From positions 930,001 to 994,000 of the forward strand of contig NZ_NIWT01000001.1 of the NCBI RefSeq assembly GCF_002236115.1: a DNA stretch of 64,000 nt, in the 5' to 3' direction. A program made the translations under genes and the position numbers. Positions 1 to 9,005 of the stretch are shown piece by piece. The notes beneath the pieces were generated by a model. That model saw nothing but the letters and a program-made list of their open reading frames with translations. It searched no databases and was not told where the DNA came from. The stretch is from Pseudomonas jessenii (GTDB lineage: Bacteria > Pseudomonadota > Gammaproteobacteria > Pseudomonadales > Pseudomonadaceae). Numbering within the stretch: position 1 is the first letter of the stretch; each line of letters starts with the position of its first letter.

Positions 1-1
1 G

Positions 2-931
2 CAATGGTATGTCCAACTCAACGACCAACAGGCCGGGGAACAAGACCGCCAGTATTGGCAAGCCTGGCTGACGCAAAGTAGCGAGCATCAGGCTGCCTGG
101 CATTATGTCGAGCGGGTTGGCCAGCGCTTTGCCGCCTTGCAGAACGATCATCCGCAAGCGGTCAGCCATGTACTGCGCAACACCGAACGTGCCGCCATCA
201 GTCGCCGCCACACCGTGAAGGGTCTGCTGGTTCTGGTGTCGGGAGGTTTGCTGGGGTGGAGTGCCTGGGAGGAAACCGCCCTGGCGCCCACCCTGGTTCG
301 CTGGCGCGCCGACCTCTCCACCGGCACCGGCGAAACCCGCGAAACCCGGCTCAGCGATGGCAGCCAGATCTGGCTCAATGCGTTGAGCGCGCTGAATGTT
401 CGGTTCGACAGCACACAACGACTGCTGCTGTTGCGGCTTGGGGAGGTGTTGATCGACACCGCCAAAGACAGCCACCGCCCGCTGCTGGTGCACACCGCCC
501 AGGGCCGGATGCGCGCGCTGGGCACGCACTTCAGTGTGCGCCAGGAGGATCGGCAGACATTGCTCAACGTCTACGAAGGCGCCGTCGAAGTCCGGACTGC
601 CCAAGGCCAGGTTCAGGTGGTGGAAGCGGGACGCCAAGTGGCATTCAGCGAAAACCACATTCCGACACCGACCGCCGCCACGGCGACTCGTGAAGCCTGG
701 CGCCGTGGCCTGCTGCTGGCAGACAACCTGCCGTTGGGCCAATTGCTCCAGGAGTTGAGCCAATACCGTCACGGGCATCTGGGCTGCGACCCGACGGTGG
801 CCGGGCTGGCGGTCATGGGTTCGTTCCCGCTCAAGGACACCGATCAGGCCTTGCGCCTGCTGGAAGCGGCATTGCCGGTACGGGTGCAGAAGCCGCTGGA
901 CTGGTGGGTCAACGTCGGCCCAAAAGCCTGA
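2..931 (+). CDS. FecR-family anti-sigma/sigma regulator, 5' end cut by window edge
   Basis: Inner-membrane regulator that relays the state of an outer-membrane TonB transducer to a FecI-type ECF sigma factor. The frame is open from base 2, and the FecR N-terminal pattern (WYVQLND, then the W..WL..S..H..AW helix) reads upstream of the first in-frame start codon (TTG at 137), so the gene begins before the window. A hydrophobic segment (GLLVLVSGGLLGWSAW) lies near residue 75 of the visible part. It is followed by the periplasmic FecR domain (RLSDGSQIWLNALSAL, then GEVLIDTA). The C-terminal STN-like tail ends just before the receptor gene at 1031. The sigma factor gene is expected immediately upstream, outside the window. 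Family call is firm; the inducing siderophore is unknown. Confidence 0.9.
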   Translation, partial: QWYVQLNDQQAGEQDRQYWQAWLTQSSEHQAAWHYVERVGQRFAALQNDHPQAVSHVLRNTERAAISRRHTVKGLLVLVSGGLLGWSAWEETALAPTLVRWRADLSTGTGETRETRLSDGSQIWLNALSALNVRFDSTQRLLLLRLGEVLIDTAKDSHRPLLVHTAQGRMRALGTHFSVRQEDRQTLLNVYEGAVEVRTAQGQVQVVEAGRQVAFSENHIPTPTAATATREAWRRGLLLADNLPLGQLLQELSQYRHGHLGCDPTVAGLAVMGSFPLKDTDQALRLLEAALPVRVQKPLDWWVNVGPKA

Positions 932-936
932 TGAAG

Positions 937-1030
937 GTTTTTTCTGTCGCGCCGGTTCCCTTTTGCCTTTTTCGTCCGGTTAACCCTTCAAGTACCTCGA
1001 TTGCCGATTGATCCGACTCCCGGGAACCCC
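937..1030 (+). promoter_or_regulatory. Receptor upstream block shared with the second receptor
   Basis: The DNA between fecR and the receptor start contains a T-run, then TTCCC and TGCCTTTTTCGTCCGGT about 65-75 bases before the ATG. The same arrangement recurs at 16204-16300 before the second receptor (28 of 33 bases match between 955-987 and 16222-16254). A TTCCC element and a CGTC-like element fit the general form of an ECF-sigma promoter, but that assignment is inference. Confidence 0.5.
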
Positions 1031-3520
1031 ATGCCGCGCGCCACCGTTACCCGCACCCGCTTCGCCTTGCATCCGCTGATGCTGGCTCTGGCGGTTGTCT
1101 TGCCGGGCCTGGACGTGTCGCGGACTCAAGCCGCCCCCCTCGTCAACAGCGAACAACCCGGCAGCCAGGCACGCCATTACACCATCGCTGCCGGATCGCT
1201 GGTGAGCGTCCTCAACCGCTTTGCCGAACAGGCCGGGATTTTTCTCGCCGGACACAATGACCTCGCGGCCGGCAAACGCAGCCCTGGTCTTGACGGTGTC
1301 TACAGCCAGCAGCAAGCGTTGCAACGACTGCTGCAAGGCAGTGGCCTGCAAGCGCAACGCCAGGGCACCGGCAGCTACGTGCTGCAGGCCACAGCCGTGA
1401 CACAAGATGCACTGGAACTGGGGGCGACGAACATTTCCGGGCAGGCACCCGGGACGATCAGCGAAGACTCCCGCGCCTACACCGTCGGCTCGACGTCTTC
1501 AGCCACTGGTCTGCCGCTGTCCCTGCGCGAAACGCCGCAATCGGTCACGGTCATCACCCGCCAACTCATGGACGATCAGGGGGCCACCAGCATTGTCGAT
1601 GTCCTGCGCCGCACTCCTGGCATCAGCGTGCAAAACTACGACAGCGAACGCTGGGAGTTTTCCAGTCGTGGCTTGCCGATCACCAATTTCCAGTACGACG
1701 GCGTCAATACCGACTACGACGGTGTCTACGACTACGGCACCTCGAGCACCGACATGGCACCCTACGACCGCGTTGAGATCATCAAAGGCGCGACCGGCCT
1801 GATGACCGGGGCGGGTGATCCCTCGGCAACCGTCAATCTGATTCGCAAGCGCCCGACCCCGGTATTCAAAGCCTCGGTCACCGGCACCGTCGGCTCCTGG
1901 GACAACTATCGCAGCGAAGGCGATATTTCCGGCCCGCTGAGCGCCAGCGCAAATGTCCGCGGGCGTCTGGTCGGGGTCCACCAGGACCGCAGCGCCTACA
2001 CCGATCACTACCGCAGCACCAAGGACATCGCCTACGGCATTGTCGAAGCCGACTTGACCCCGGACACCCTTGTCACCGTCGGTATCGACCAGCAAGACAC
2101 CCGTTCCCGGGGCGCCAGCTGGACCGGTTTCCCGATGTACTACAGCGACGGCTCGCGCACCGATTTCTCCCGGTCCTTCAACCCGGCCACCGACTGGAGC
2201 CGTCGCGACTTCACCAACCAGACGGTGTTCGCCTCCGTGCAGCAGCAACTGGTCAACGATTGGGCACTCAAGGTCAGTTACGACCGCAAACACCGCCAGC
2301 ACGATACCTTCCTCGCCTCCGCCAGTGGCGGCAACCCGGACCCGGTCAGCGGTAACGGCATGTTCATGTACATGGGCAAGTTCGAGGGTGATCAGGTTCA
2401 GGACAACATCGACGTCAACCTGACCGGTCCATTCACCCTATGGGGTGGCGATCACGAACTGATCGTCGGTTTCATGTCAATGAGCACGCGCCAGGACATA
2501 CCGGTATACGGTTCGGTGTACCCGCCAGTGGACGGCAGCATCTTCGACTGGCGCGGCGAGTTTGCGAAACCCGGGATCCCACGGGTGGGCACCGACGACA
2601 TTGTCCAGCGCCAGACCGGTGCCTACCTGGCCACCCGGCTCAAGCCCGTCGATGACCTGGCGCTGATCCTCGGCACGCGTGTCAGCGACTTCTCGGGGCA
2701 CGACGACCTGGATTACAGCGACCCGCACACCGCCGACCTGCGCGACAGCTATCGCCAGAGCGGTGTCGTCACGCCTTATGCCGGGCTTGTCTATGATTTC
2801 GACGACACCTGGTCGGTGTACACCAGCTACACCAGCATCTATCAGCCGCAAATGAGCAAGGACGCCAACCGGCGACTGCTCGATCCGGTACAAGGCAAAA
2901 GTCTTGAAGCGGGCATCAAGGCTGAATACTTCGACGGGCGCCTGAACGCCAGGTTCGCCCTGTACCGCATCGAACAGGACAACATCGCCGAGTATGTCAG
3001 CGGCGTTGATACCGAGTCGGTGTACCGCGCCGTCCAGGGTGCCACCACCAAAGGCTTCGAGATCGAACTGGCCGGCGAGTTGCGGGACGGCTGGAACCTG
3101 TCGGCCGGCTACACCTATAACCACACCCGCGATGCCAAGGGTGATTACGTCTACGGTTCGGTGCTGCAAACCACTGCACCGGAACAGGTGGCGCGAGTAT
3201 TCAGCACCTACCGCCTGCCTGGACCCTGGGACAGGCTCACCGTCGGTGCAGGCGTGAACTGGCAAAGCGAATTCTTTGGCAATGTGTTCCGTCCCGACCC
3301 CGCCGATACGGTGAACTTCGGTCAGTACACGACGATCACCCAGCCCGGTTACGCCCTGGTGGACGCGATGGCGCGCTATCGCTTCAACGAGCACCTGAGC
3401 ACCACACTGAACGTGAAGAACCTGTTCGATAAAACCTACTACACCGGGCTTGGCAACTTTGGCACCGGGTTTTATGGCGAACCGCGCGCCGTACAACTGA
3501 CCACCCGATGGGCGTTCTGA
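1031..3520 (+). CDS. TonB-dependent siderophore receptor with N-terminal signalling (STN) domain
   Basis: Outer-membrane ferric-siderophore receptor and transducer of about 829 residues. I chose ATG 1031 because it starts a signal peptide (Arg-rich n-region, LMLALAVVLPG core, cleavage near TQA-AP); a TTG at 1001 is in frame but not signal-like. Domains in order: STN (about 45-120, with YTIAAGSLVSVLNRFAEQAG), a TonB-box region near DALELGATNISG, plug (about 155-300, with LPLSLRETPQSVTVITRQ), and a 22-strand barrel ending in the aromatic C-terminus TTRWAF. The STN domain plus the adjacent fecR indicate cell-surface signalling. The plug and barrel are strongly similar to the receptor at 16301, which lacks the STN domain. 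FpvA/FoxA/FiuA-like; the ligand cannot be read from sequence. Confidence 0.93.
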   Translation: MPRATVTRTRFALHPLMLALAVVLPGLDVSRTQAAPLVNSEQPGSQARHYTIAAGSLVSVLNRFAEQAGIFLAGHNDLAAGKRSPGLDGVYSQQQALQRLLQGSGLQAQRQGTGSYVLQATAVTQDALELGATNISGQAPGTISEDSRAYTVGSTSSATGLPLSLRETPQSVTVITRQLMDDQGATSIVDVLRRTPGISVQNYDSERWEFSSRGLPITNFQYDGVNTDYDGVYDYGTSSTDMAPYDRVEIIKGATGLMTGAGDPSATVNLIRKRPTPVFKASVTGTVGSWDNYRSEGDISGPLSASANVRGRLVGVHQDRSAYTDHYRSTKDIAYGIVEADLTPDTLVTVGIDQQDTRSRGASWTGFPMYYSDGSRTDFSRSFNPATDWSRRDFTNQTVFASVQQQLVNDWALKVSYDRKHRQHDTFLASASGGNPDPVSGNGMFMYMGKFEGDQVQDNIDVNLTGPFTLWGGDHELIVGFMSMSTRQDIPVYGSVYPPVDGSIFDWRGEFAKPGIPRVGTDDIVQRQTGAYLATRLKPVDDLALILGTRVSDFSGHDDLDYSDPHTADLRDSYRQSGVVTPYAGLVYDFDDTWSVYTSYTSIYQPQMSKDANRRLLDPVQGKSLEAGIKAEYFDGRLNARFALYRIEQDNIAEYVSGVDTESVYRAVQGATTKGFEIELAGELRDGWNLSAGYTYNHTRDAKGDYVYGSVLQTTAPEQVARVFSTYRLPGPWDRLTVGAGVNWQSEFFGNVFRPDPADTVNFGQYTTITQPGYALVDAMARYRFNEHLSTTLNVKNLFDKTYYTGLGNFGTGFYGEPRAVQLTTRWAF

Positions 3521-3623
3521 TCGTGGCCTGAAACGGGTGTTTGGCGATCTACGGTACTGCCGAACGAACTCAGGCTGGCTACGCTGTAATCCAGCATGCA
3601 TAACCTGCCGAGGAGTGCCCGCC

Positions 3624-4127
3624 ATGCAACGTGTACAAAAACTCACGCCCTGCCTGTGGTTCGACAATCAGGCCGAAGAGGCGGCAAAGTTCTATTGCTC
3701 GATCTTCGACCATTCGAAAATCACCGCCATCACCCATTACGGCCACGCCGGATTCGAATTCCACGGCCGGCCCGAAGGTTCGGTCATGACCGTCAGCTTC
3801 GAACTCGACGGGCAGAGCTTCACCGGTCTCAACGGCGGGCCGATGTTCACGTTCAGTGAAGCGGTTTCGTTTCAGGTCAATTGCCAGAGCCAGGAAGAAG
3901 TCGACCATTACTGGGGCCGCCTGTCGGCCGGCGGCGCGCCCGAGGCCCAGCAATGCGGCTGGCTCAAGGACAAGTTCGGGCTGTCGTGGCAGATCGTCCC
4001 CGTTGCGATGATGGACATGATCAAAGACCCCGACACGAAAAAATCCCAACGAGCCATGCAGGCGATGATGCAGATGAAAAAACTCGATATCGCCGAACTG
4101 CAACGAGCCTTTGACGGCGAGAGCTAA
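3624..4127 (+). CDS. VOC-superfamily PhnB/3-demethylubiquinone methyltransferase-like protein
   Basis: Small cytoplasmic protein of 167 residues with the vicinal-oxygen-chelate fold as found in the PhnB_MT-like family (N-terminal MQRVQKLTPCLWFDNQAEEA, then FELDGQSFTGLNGGP and LKDKFGLSWQIVP). Many such proteins carry an annotation of 3-demethylubiquinone-9 3-methyltransferase, but they lack a methyltransferase fold and their substrate is unknown. Start ATG 3624 follows GAGGAG with good spacing. It is followed 33 bases later by the AraC gene, whose own start is preceded by the same CTGCCGAGGAG sequence as this gene. The two may be co-transcribed. Confidence 0.85.
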   Translation: MQRVQKLTPCLWFDNQAEEAAKFYCSIFDHSKITAITHYGHAGFEFHGRPEGSVMTVSFELDGQSFTGLNGGPMFTFSEAVSFQVNCQSQEEVDHYWGRLSAGGAPEAQQCGWLKDKFGLSWQIVPVAMMDMIKDPDTKKSQRAMQAMMQMKKLDIAELQRAFDGES

Positions 4128-4160
4128 TACACTCGGGCACTGACCTGCCGAGGAGCGAGC

Positions 4161-4994
4161 ATGAAGCACGCCGTTGCCAAGAACGCCGACAAGGCCCCGC
4201 GCTTCTGGCGCGATGACGCCCTGCCCTTCATCGAAGCCCGCGCCATCGCCGACGGGCGTGAAGTCTGCTACACACGGCACGCCCACGAGCACTTTTCCAT
4301 CGGGGCGATCACCGCCGGGCGCAGCACCTATCTCCATGAGCAGTCGGCGTTCGAGGTCAGCGTCGGCACTGTCGTGCTGATGAACCCCGGTGACGTCCAC
4401 GCCTGCAACCCGATCGAAGACCAACCCTGGTCGTACCTGATGCTGTACGTCGATACGCCGTGGCTGACCGATTTGCAGCATCAGCTCGGGTTCTGCGATG
4501 ACGCGGCGTTTCGCCGCTTTTCAGTGACCCATACCCGGGACGCCAACCTGTTTGCCGGCCTCGCGGGCTTGTATGAGGTACTGGTCGATCCACAGCAAGA
4601 CGTGCTGCGTAAACACAGCGTGGCGGTGGAGTTTTTCACTGATGTGCAGCAGCGATTGAACCCGATCGATCAGCCGCTGCGCGAACCCAATTTCAAGCTG
4701 GAGCGTGCTGCCGATTACATCCGCGACCACTGCACGCAAACCCTCAAACTCGAAGACATATGCGAGGCGGCGCAACTGTCACCGTCCTACCTGATCCGCG
4801 CCTTCAAACAGCATTACGGCATGACGCCCCACGCGTTCCTGGTGAACCGGCGCATCCAGTTCGCCCAGGATCAATTGCGCAGCGGCAAGCTGATTGCGGA
4901 CGTGGCACTGGAAGCGGGGTTCGCCGATCAGGCGCATTTTCAACGGGCATTCAAACAGCACCTGGCGGCGACACCGGGGCAGTATCGGGGCTGA
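4161..4994 (+). CDS. AraC-family transcriptional regulator
   Basis: DNA-binding regulator of 277 residues. An N-terminal cupin-like ligand-binding half (about 15-160, with HAHEHFSIGAITAG and MNPGDVHACNP) is followed by a C-terminal pair of helix-turn-helix motifs (about 175-275; CEAAQLSPSYLIRAFKQHYG and ADVALEAGFADQAHFQRAFK). Start ATG 4161 has GAGGAG nine bases upstream. It is convergent with a LysE-type exporter across a REP pair. AraC/LysE neighbours are common in Pseudomonas and the exporter is a plausible target, but no operator is evident. Confidence 0.9.
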   Translation: MKHAVAKNADKAPRFWRDDALPFIEARAIADGREVCYTRHAHEHFSIGAITAGRSTYLHEQSAFEVSVGTVVLMNPGDVHACNPIEDQPWSYLMLYVDTPWLTDLQHQLGFCDDAAFRRFSVTHTRDANLFAGLAGLYEVLVDPQQDVLRKHSVAVEFFTDVQQRLNPIDQPLREPNFKLERAADYIRDHCTQTLKLEDICEAAQLSPSYLIRAFKQHYGMTPHAFLVNRRIQFAQDQLRSGKLIADVALEAGFADQAHFQRAFKQHLAATPGQYRG

Positions 4995-5030
4995 GGCAAC
5001 ACAAAGAGGCTCTTGAGCCTGACTCTCCCC

Positions 5031-5152
5031 TGTGGCGAGGGGGCTTGCCCCCGTTGGGCGGCGCAGCCGTCGTAAATCCTGCATGCAATGTATGTCTGAA
5101 AGAACGTCGGGGGCCGCTTCGCAGCCCAACGGGGGCAAGCCCCCTCGCCACA
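5031..5152. repeat. REP pair, B family
   Basis: Two inverted copies of the palindromic core GGCGAGGGGGCTTGCCCCC flank a spacer of about 75 bases that contains further inward-facing arms (GTCGTAAA and GGGCCGCTTCGC). It sits between the convergent araC and lysE genes and could fold as a bidirectional mRNA end. Same family as the repeats at 20353 and 43015. Confidence 0.85.
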
Positions 5153-5189
5153 AAGTGCTCTCTCGCAACAAAACCTGCAGTGACTGCCG

Positions 5190-5777
5190 TTACGGCAGCA
5201 ACAGGTACACCGCGCTCACCACCAGCAGCAACGCCATGGTGCGATTGAACAGGCGCATGCCGGCCGGGTTGTGCAAAAAGCCGCGCAGAAACGTCCCGGC
5301 ATAAGCCCAGCAACCGACCGACGCATAGCAGATCACCAGGTAGATCGCGGCGAATTGCCAAACCAGGCGTGCCTCGCCATCGGCGACAAACGCGCCCATG
5401 CCGGCCACGCAGGCCAGCCAGGCTTTCGGGTTGAGCCATTGCATGATGGCGCCATACAGCATCGACGGCGCCTGCGCCGATTCGCTGGTTTGCACCTGCC
5501 CATTGTCGGCCGCCAGCTTGAAGGCCATGTACAACAGAAACGCCACGCCTGCCCATTGCACCCCCTGCGTCAGTGCCGGCCATCGTTGCAACAACTCATG
5601 CAGCCCCAACCCCATCAGCACCAACAGCAAAACAAACCCCAGGGTGGCCCCGGCCACGTGACGCTGGCTGGCCCGGAAGCCAAACCGCGCGCCGGAACTC
5701 AACGCCACAATGTTGACCGGCCCCGGCGTGATGGACGCGACCAGCGCAAACGCTGCCATGGACATCATCAGACTCAT
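5190..5777 (-). CDS. LysE/RhtB-family amino-acid exporter
   Basis: Inner-membrane exporter of 195 residues with about six hydrophobic segments. The family signature SITPGPVNIVALSSGARFG lies in the first helix and the MQWLNPKAWLACVAGMGAF loop follows mid-protein, both diagnostic of LysE. ATG 5777 is followed by the short n-region MSLMMS. It is convergent with the AraC regulator at 4161 and lies downstream of the MocR gene on the same strand (about 90 bases apart). Substrate not assignable. Confidence 0.9.
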   Translation of the reverse strand: MSLMMSMAAFALVASITPGPVNIVALSSGARFGFRASQRHVAGATLGFVLLLVLMGLGLHELLQRWPALTQGVQWAGVAFLLYMAFKLAADNGQVQTSESAQAPSMLYGAIMQWLNPKAWLACVAGMGAFVADGEARLVWQFAAIYLVICYASVGCWAYAGTFLRGFLHNPAGMRLFNRTMALLLVVSAVYLLLP

Positions 5778-5868
5778 TGCACACCTTCTTCCATCGAGTT
5801 GAACAAGGCCCTCAAGGTAAAGACCCCACCGGTTCGCGTATTGAAGAAAACTACCCTTCCCGGCCTCG

Positions 5869-7200
5869 CTACGAGTAATAGCTGACGATGCTTTTCACTT
5901 TGCTCAAGGCAGTGCGCAACGAGTCCATGTCCACCGAACCCAACGCCAGGCGTATCGCGTGTGGCACGTGGGCCGAAATCGCAAAAGGCTCGGCCGGCGA
6001 CACCGACACCTGCTCGCGCATCAGCGCCATGGCGATCTGGTCGGCCCGGGCGTCCTCCGCCAACGGCAGCCAGATGAAGTAGGAATTGGGGTGACTGATG
6101 GTCCTGAGCCCTGCCAGCATCTCGCGGGCCAGGGCTTGCCGGGCCCGGGCGTCTGCACGCTTTTGCGATTCCAGTTGGCTGACGGTGCCATCGTCGAGCC
6201 AGGCCGTGGCGATGGCGGTCACAACGCCGGGAGTGTTCCAGGTGGTCGCCATGATCGTGCGCTCGAACGCTGCGACCCATTGCGCCGGTGCGGCGATGAA
6301 ACCGACGCGCAGCCCGGTGGCGACATTCTTCGACAGACCGGACACATACACCGTCCTCTCCGGCGCCAGCTCGGCCAACGGTGGCGGTACGTTTTCAGCC
6401 AGGAACGCGTAGGCGGCGTCCTCGATGATCGTCAGGTCATGCCGGCGCGCAATCGCCACCAACTGCTTGCGCTGTTCCAGGTCCATCACCCAGCCCAAAG
6501 GGTTGTGCAGGGTCGGCATCGAGTACAGCGCCCGTACCGATCGGCTGCGACAGAGTTTTTCCAGTGCGGGCAGATCAGGCCCGGTATCCGTGACCGGAAT
6601 GGGCAAGACTTCCAGATGCAGGGTTTCGGCCAGCGTCTTGAAACCGGGATAGGTCAGCGCATCGGCGGCGATCACATCACCTGGTTTGAGCAGCGTCATC
6701 ATCGCCACCGCCAGGCCATGCTGGGCGCCGCTGACGATCAACACCTGTTCAGCCGGCACGCTCAGCCCCCGATCAAGCAGATGGCGCGCGACCGAGGCCC
6801 GCTCGTGCAGGCGTCCTGCGTGAGGCTGATAGCGCAGGAGAGATTCAAGGTCCCCGGACAACGCCAGTTGACGCAAGGCAGTGCGCAACAGGTCGGCCTG
6901 ACCGGGCAATGACGGGTAGTTGAAATTCAGGTCGATCATCCCCGCCGCCACCACGTGCTGCGAGATGCCCTGCCCCGGCGGCAGCGAGGTCTCCCTGACA
7001 AAGGTCCCGCGTCCGGTTTCGCCGCTGACCAGGCCCATACCCTCCAGCTCGGCATACACCCGGCTGGCGGTGACCAGCGCCAGACCGTGCTCGGTTGCCA
7101 GTTGCCGGTGAGTCGGCAGGCGCGTACCGGGCGGCAGATGCCCGGAGCGGATGTCGGCGGCAAAGGCATCTACCAGAGTCTTGTAGCGGGATCGAGGCAT
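5869..7200 (-). CDS. MocR-type regulator (GntR HTH fused to aminotransferase fold)
   Basis: PLP-dependent transcription factor of about 443 residues. The N-terminal winged helix (about 1-70; LPPGTRLPTHRQLATEHGLA, then SRVYAELEGMGLVSGETGRG) precedes a class-I aminotransferase domain with the Schiff-base lysine motif (VSGLSKNVATGLRVGF) and the HNPLG motif. ATG 7200 is preferred. An in-frame TTG at 7221 would add seven residues, but it lies inside a pair of direct repeats that look like the operator. Divergent from the EamA exporter at 7275, the usual arrangement of a MocR factor with its target. Confidence 0.9.
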   Translation of the reverse strand: MPRSRYKTLVDAFAADIRSGHLPPGTRLPTHRQLATEHGLALVTASRVYAELEGMGLVSGETGRGTFVRETSLPPGQGISQHVVAAGMIDLNFNYPSLPGQADLLRTALRQLALSGDLESLLRYQPHAGRLHERASVARHLLDRGLSVPAEQVLIVSGAQHGLAVAMMTLLKPGDVIAADALTYPGFKTLAETLHLEVLPIPVTDTGPDLPALEKLCRSRSVRALYSMPTLHNPLGWVMDLEQRKQLVAIARRHDLTIIEDAAYAFLAENVPPPLAELAPERTVYVSGLSKNVATGLRVGFIAAPAQWVAAFERTIMATTWNTPGVVTAIATAWLDDGTVSQLESQKRADARARQALAREMLAGLRTISHPNSYFIWLPLAEDARADQIAMALMREQVSVSPAEPFAISAHVPHAIRLALGSVDMDSLRTALSKVKSIVSYYS

Positions 7201-7207
7201 GTCGAGA

Positions 7208-7239
7208 TGTATCCATGACAATTTTTTGATTGTATCGAT
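7208..7239. promoter_or_regulatory. Candidate MocR operator: two direct repeats
   Basis: TGTATCCAT (7208-7216) and TGTATCGAT (7231-7239) are direct repeats 23 bases apart, about two helical turns, in the short divergent space between the MocR and EamA genes. MocR proteins such as GabR are known to bind spaced direct repeats. The assignment here is inference from position and spacing. Confidence 0.5.
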
Positions 7240-7274
7240 ACTCGCTCATAGGATGAGTTTCGTGCAATCAGACA

Positions 7275-8186
7275 ATGAGCGTGAGCCAAATGGAACGGAC
7301 CTCGAACCTGCAACCCCGGACGCTGGAAAACAGCACCAGCGGCTGGATCAACGGCCTGATCGGCGTGGTGATTTTCAGCGGCTCGCTGCCGGCGACACGG
7401 GTGGCGGTGCTGGAGTTTGACCCCGTGTTCCTGACGGTTGCGCGCGCGACCATCGCGGCGGTCCTGGCGTTGTGCCTGCTGTGGTTATTCAAGGAAAAAC
7501 GCCCGGCGCGCCAGCAACTGATTCCGTTGATGATCGTCGCCCTGGGCGTGGTCATCGGCTTTCCCCTGTTGACCGCGCTGGCGCTGCAATACGTGACTTC
7601 CGCGCACTCCATTGTCTTCGTCGGCCTGTTGCCCCTGGCAACAGCGGTGTTTGGCGTTCTGCGCGGCGGCGAGCGGCCAAGGGCGGCGTTCTGGATTTTC
7701 TCGGTGCTGGGCAGCCTGCTGGTGGTCGGGTTTGCCCTGTCCCAAGGGCTGACCGCCTCCCCCCAAGGCGACATCCTGATGCTGCTGGCCATCCTCGCCT
7801 GCGGCCTGGGTTATGCCGAAGGCGCGAAACTGTCGCGCACCCTCGGTGGCTGGCAGGTGATTAGCTGGGCGCTGGTGCTGTCACTGCCGGTCGTGGCCGT
7901 GCTCAGCTGGATGCGCATGCCGGCTTCGTTCACCGGCATCAGCACGCCAGCCTGGTTCAGCCTGGCTTACGTCTCGCTGTTCAGCATGCTGATCGGTTTC
8001 GTGTTCTGGTATCGCGGCCTGGCCCAAGGGGGCATCGCCGCCGTCGGGCAATTGCAGCTGCTTCAGCCGTTTTTCGGGCTGACCCTGGCCGCCACCCTGC
8101 TGCATGAGCATGTCAGCCTCGGCATGCTGGGTGTCACCGTCGCCGTGATCCTCTGCGTCACCGGGGCGAAAAAGTTCGCCAGATAA
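7275..8186 (+). CDS. EamA/DMT-superfamily transporter
   Basis: Inner-membrane protein of 303 residues with ten predicted helices in two EamA repeats (about 20-155 and 165-300). It begins at ATG 7275, with a hydrophilic N-terminus of about 25 residues before the first helix (INGLIGVVIFSGSLPATRVAV, shortened here to its core GLIGVVIFSGSLP). The second repeat contains FWYRGLAQGGIAAVGQLQLL, a typical RhaT/EamA segment. It is divergent from a MocR regulator that probably controls it. Likely a metabolite or amino-acid exporter; no specific substrate can be assigned. Confidence 0.9.
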   Translation: MSVSQMERTSNLQPRTLENSTSGWINGLIGVVIFSGSLPATRVAVLEFDPVFLTVARATIAAVLALCLLWLFKEKRPARQQLIPLMIVALGVVIGFPLLTALALQYVTSAHSIVFVGLLPLATAVFGVLRGGERPRAAFWIFSVLGSLLVVGFALSQGLTASPQGDILMLLAILACGLGYAEGAKLSRTLGGWQVISWALVLSLPVVAVLSWMRMPASFTGISTPAWFSLAYVSLFSMLIGFVFWYRGLAQGGIAAVGQLQLLQPFFGLTLAATLLHEHVSLGMLGVTVAVILCVTGAKKFAR

Positions 8187-8277
8187 CCCCGTGTACGGTG
8201 GTTTGCGCCCATGACTGTATGGGTCTGGCCAAGGGTGAGCCGTGATAAAAATAGCGCTCTTGCTACAGGAGCCCACC

Positions 8278-8898
8278 ATGGACCTCGCCACCCTCACCCT
8301 GTTTCTGCCGGCCTGTTTTGCCCTCAACATGGCGCCAGGCCCCAACAACCTGTTGTCGGTCAGCAATTCGACCCGCTATGGCTACCGCACCGCGTGTGTG
8401 GCCGGCATCGGCCGGTTGCTGGCGTTCGCCGGGATGATTGCCCTGGCCTCGGCGGGGCTGGCGGTGGTGTTGCAAACCTCTGAGCTGCTGTTCTACGCCA
8501 TCAAGATCCTCGGCGCGGCTTACCTGTTCTACCTCGCCTGGCAATTGTGGCGCGCAGATCCGGGTGTGGAAAACGTAGTCACCTCAGGGCCCGTGGGCAC
8601 GCTGGCGCTGGCCCGGCAGGAATTCCTGGTCGCGGCCGGCAACCCCAAGGCCATCCTGATTTTCACCGCGTTCCTGCCGCAATTCGTCGACTCGACCCAC
8701 GCCATTGCGCCGCAGTTCGTGGTGTTGGGCGCGCTGTTTCTGGTGCTGGAATGGGTCGCCATCGGCGCTTACGCCTACATGGGCCTGCACATGCGCCGCT
8801 GGTTCGCCAGGCCATCGGGCAAGCGGATGTTCAACCGCTGCTGCGCCGGGTTGCTGTCGGCGGCGGCTTCGGTACTTCTGATGGCCAGACGCGCCTGA
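8278..8898 (+). CDS. LysE/RhtB-family exporter
   Basis: Inner-membrane exporter of 206 residues. Family motif ALNMAPGPNNLLSVSNSTRYG in the first segment (its core MAPGPNNLL is diagnostic) and GNPKAILIFTAFLPQF mid-protein. ATG 8278 is preferred over an in-frame GTG at 8242 because AGGAG lies seven bases before it. About six hydrophobic segments. It follows the EamA exporter in the same direction, 91 bases downstream. A different LysE paralogue lies at 5190. Substrate unknown. Confidence 0.9.
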   Translation: MDLATLTLFLPACFALNMAPGPNNLLSVSNSTRYGYRTACVAGIGRLLAFAGMIALASAGLAVVLQTSELLFYAIKILGAAYLFYLAWQLWRADPGVENVVTSGPVGTLALARQEFLVAAGNPKAILIFTAFLPQFVDSTHAIAPQFVVLGALFLVLEWVAIGAYAYMGLHMRRWFARPSGKRMFNRCCAGLLSAAASVLLMARRA

Positions 8899-8915
8899 AG
8901 TAGATATTTTTCCCA

Positions 8916-9005
8916 TGTGGGAGCGGGCTTGCTCGCGATTGCTGTCTCACATTCAACATTGATGCTGCCTGATACACCGCCATCGCGAGCAAGCTCGCTC
9001 CCACA
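8916..9005. repeat. REP pair, A family
   Basis: Inverted copies of the A-family core; the left arm is the GAGCGGGCTTGCTCGC variant and the right arm the GAGCAAGCTCGCTC form. The spacer holds the recurrent ATTCAACATTGATG element. It lies between the LysE gene and the ada operon. Confidence 0.88.

Noticed and set aside
2477..3667. Minus-strand open frame across the first receptor
   Set aside because: Antisense shadow of a GC-rich gene, spans the receptor 3' end and the VOC start without domain similarity.
3624..4127. Ubiquinone methyltransferase
   Set aside because: Protein is a small VOC-fold member with no SAM-binding motif; the methyltransferase label is a propagated annotation.
5031..5152. 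CRISPR-like repeats
   Set aside because: The repeats here and at the other loci are palindromic pairs scattered between genes, not a direct-repeat array with regular spacers; no cas genes.
7201..7221. TTG 7221 as the start of the MocR gene
   Set aside because: It would place seven codons inside the direct-repeat operator and has no Shine-Dalgarno; ATG 7200 starts the HTH domain directly.
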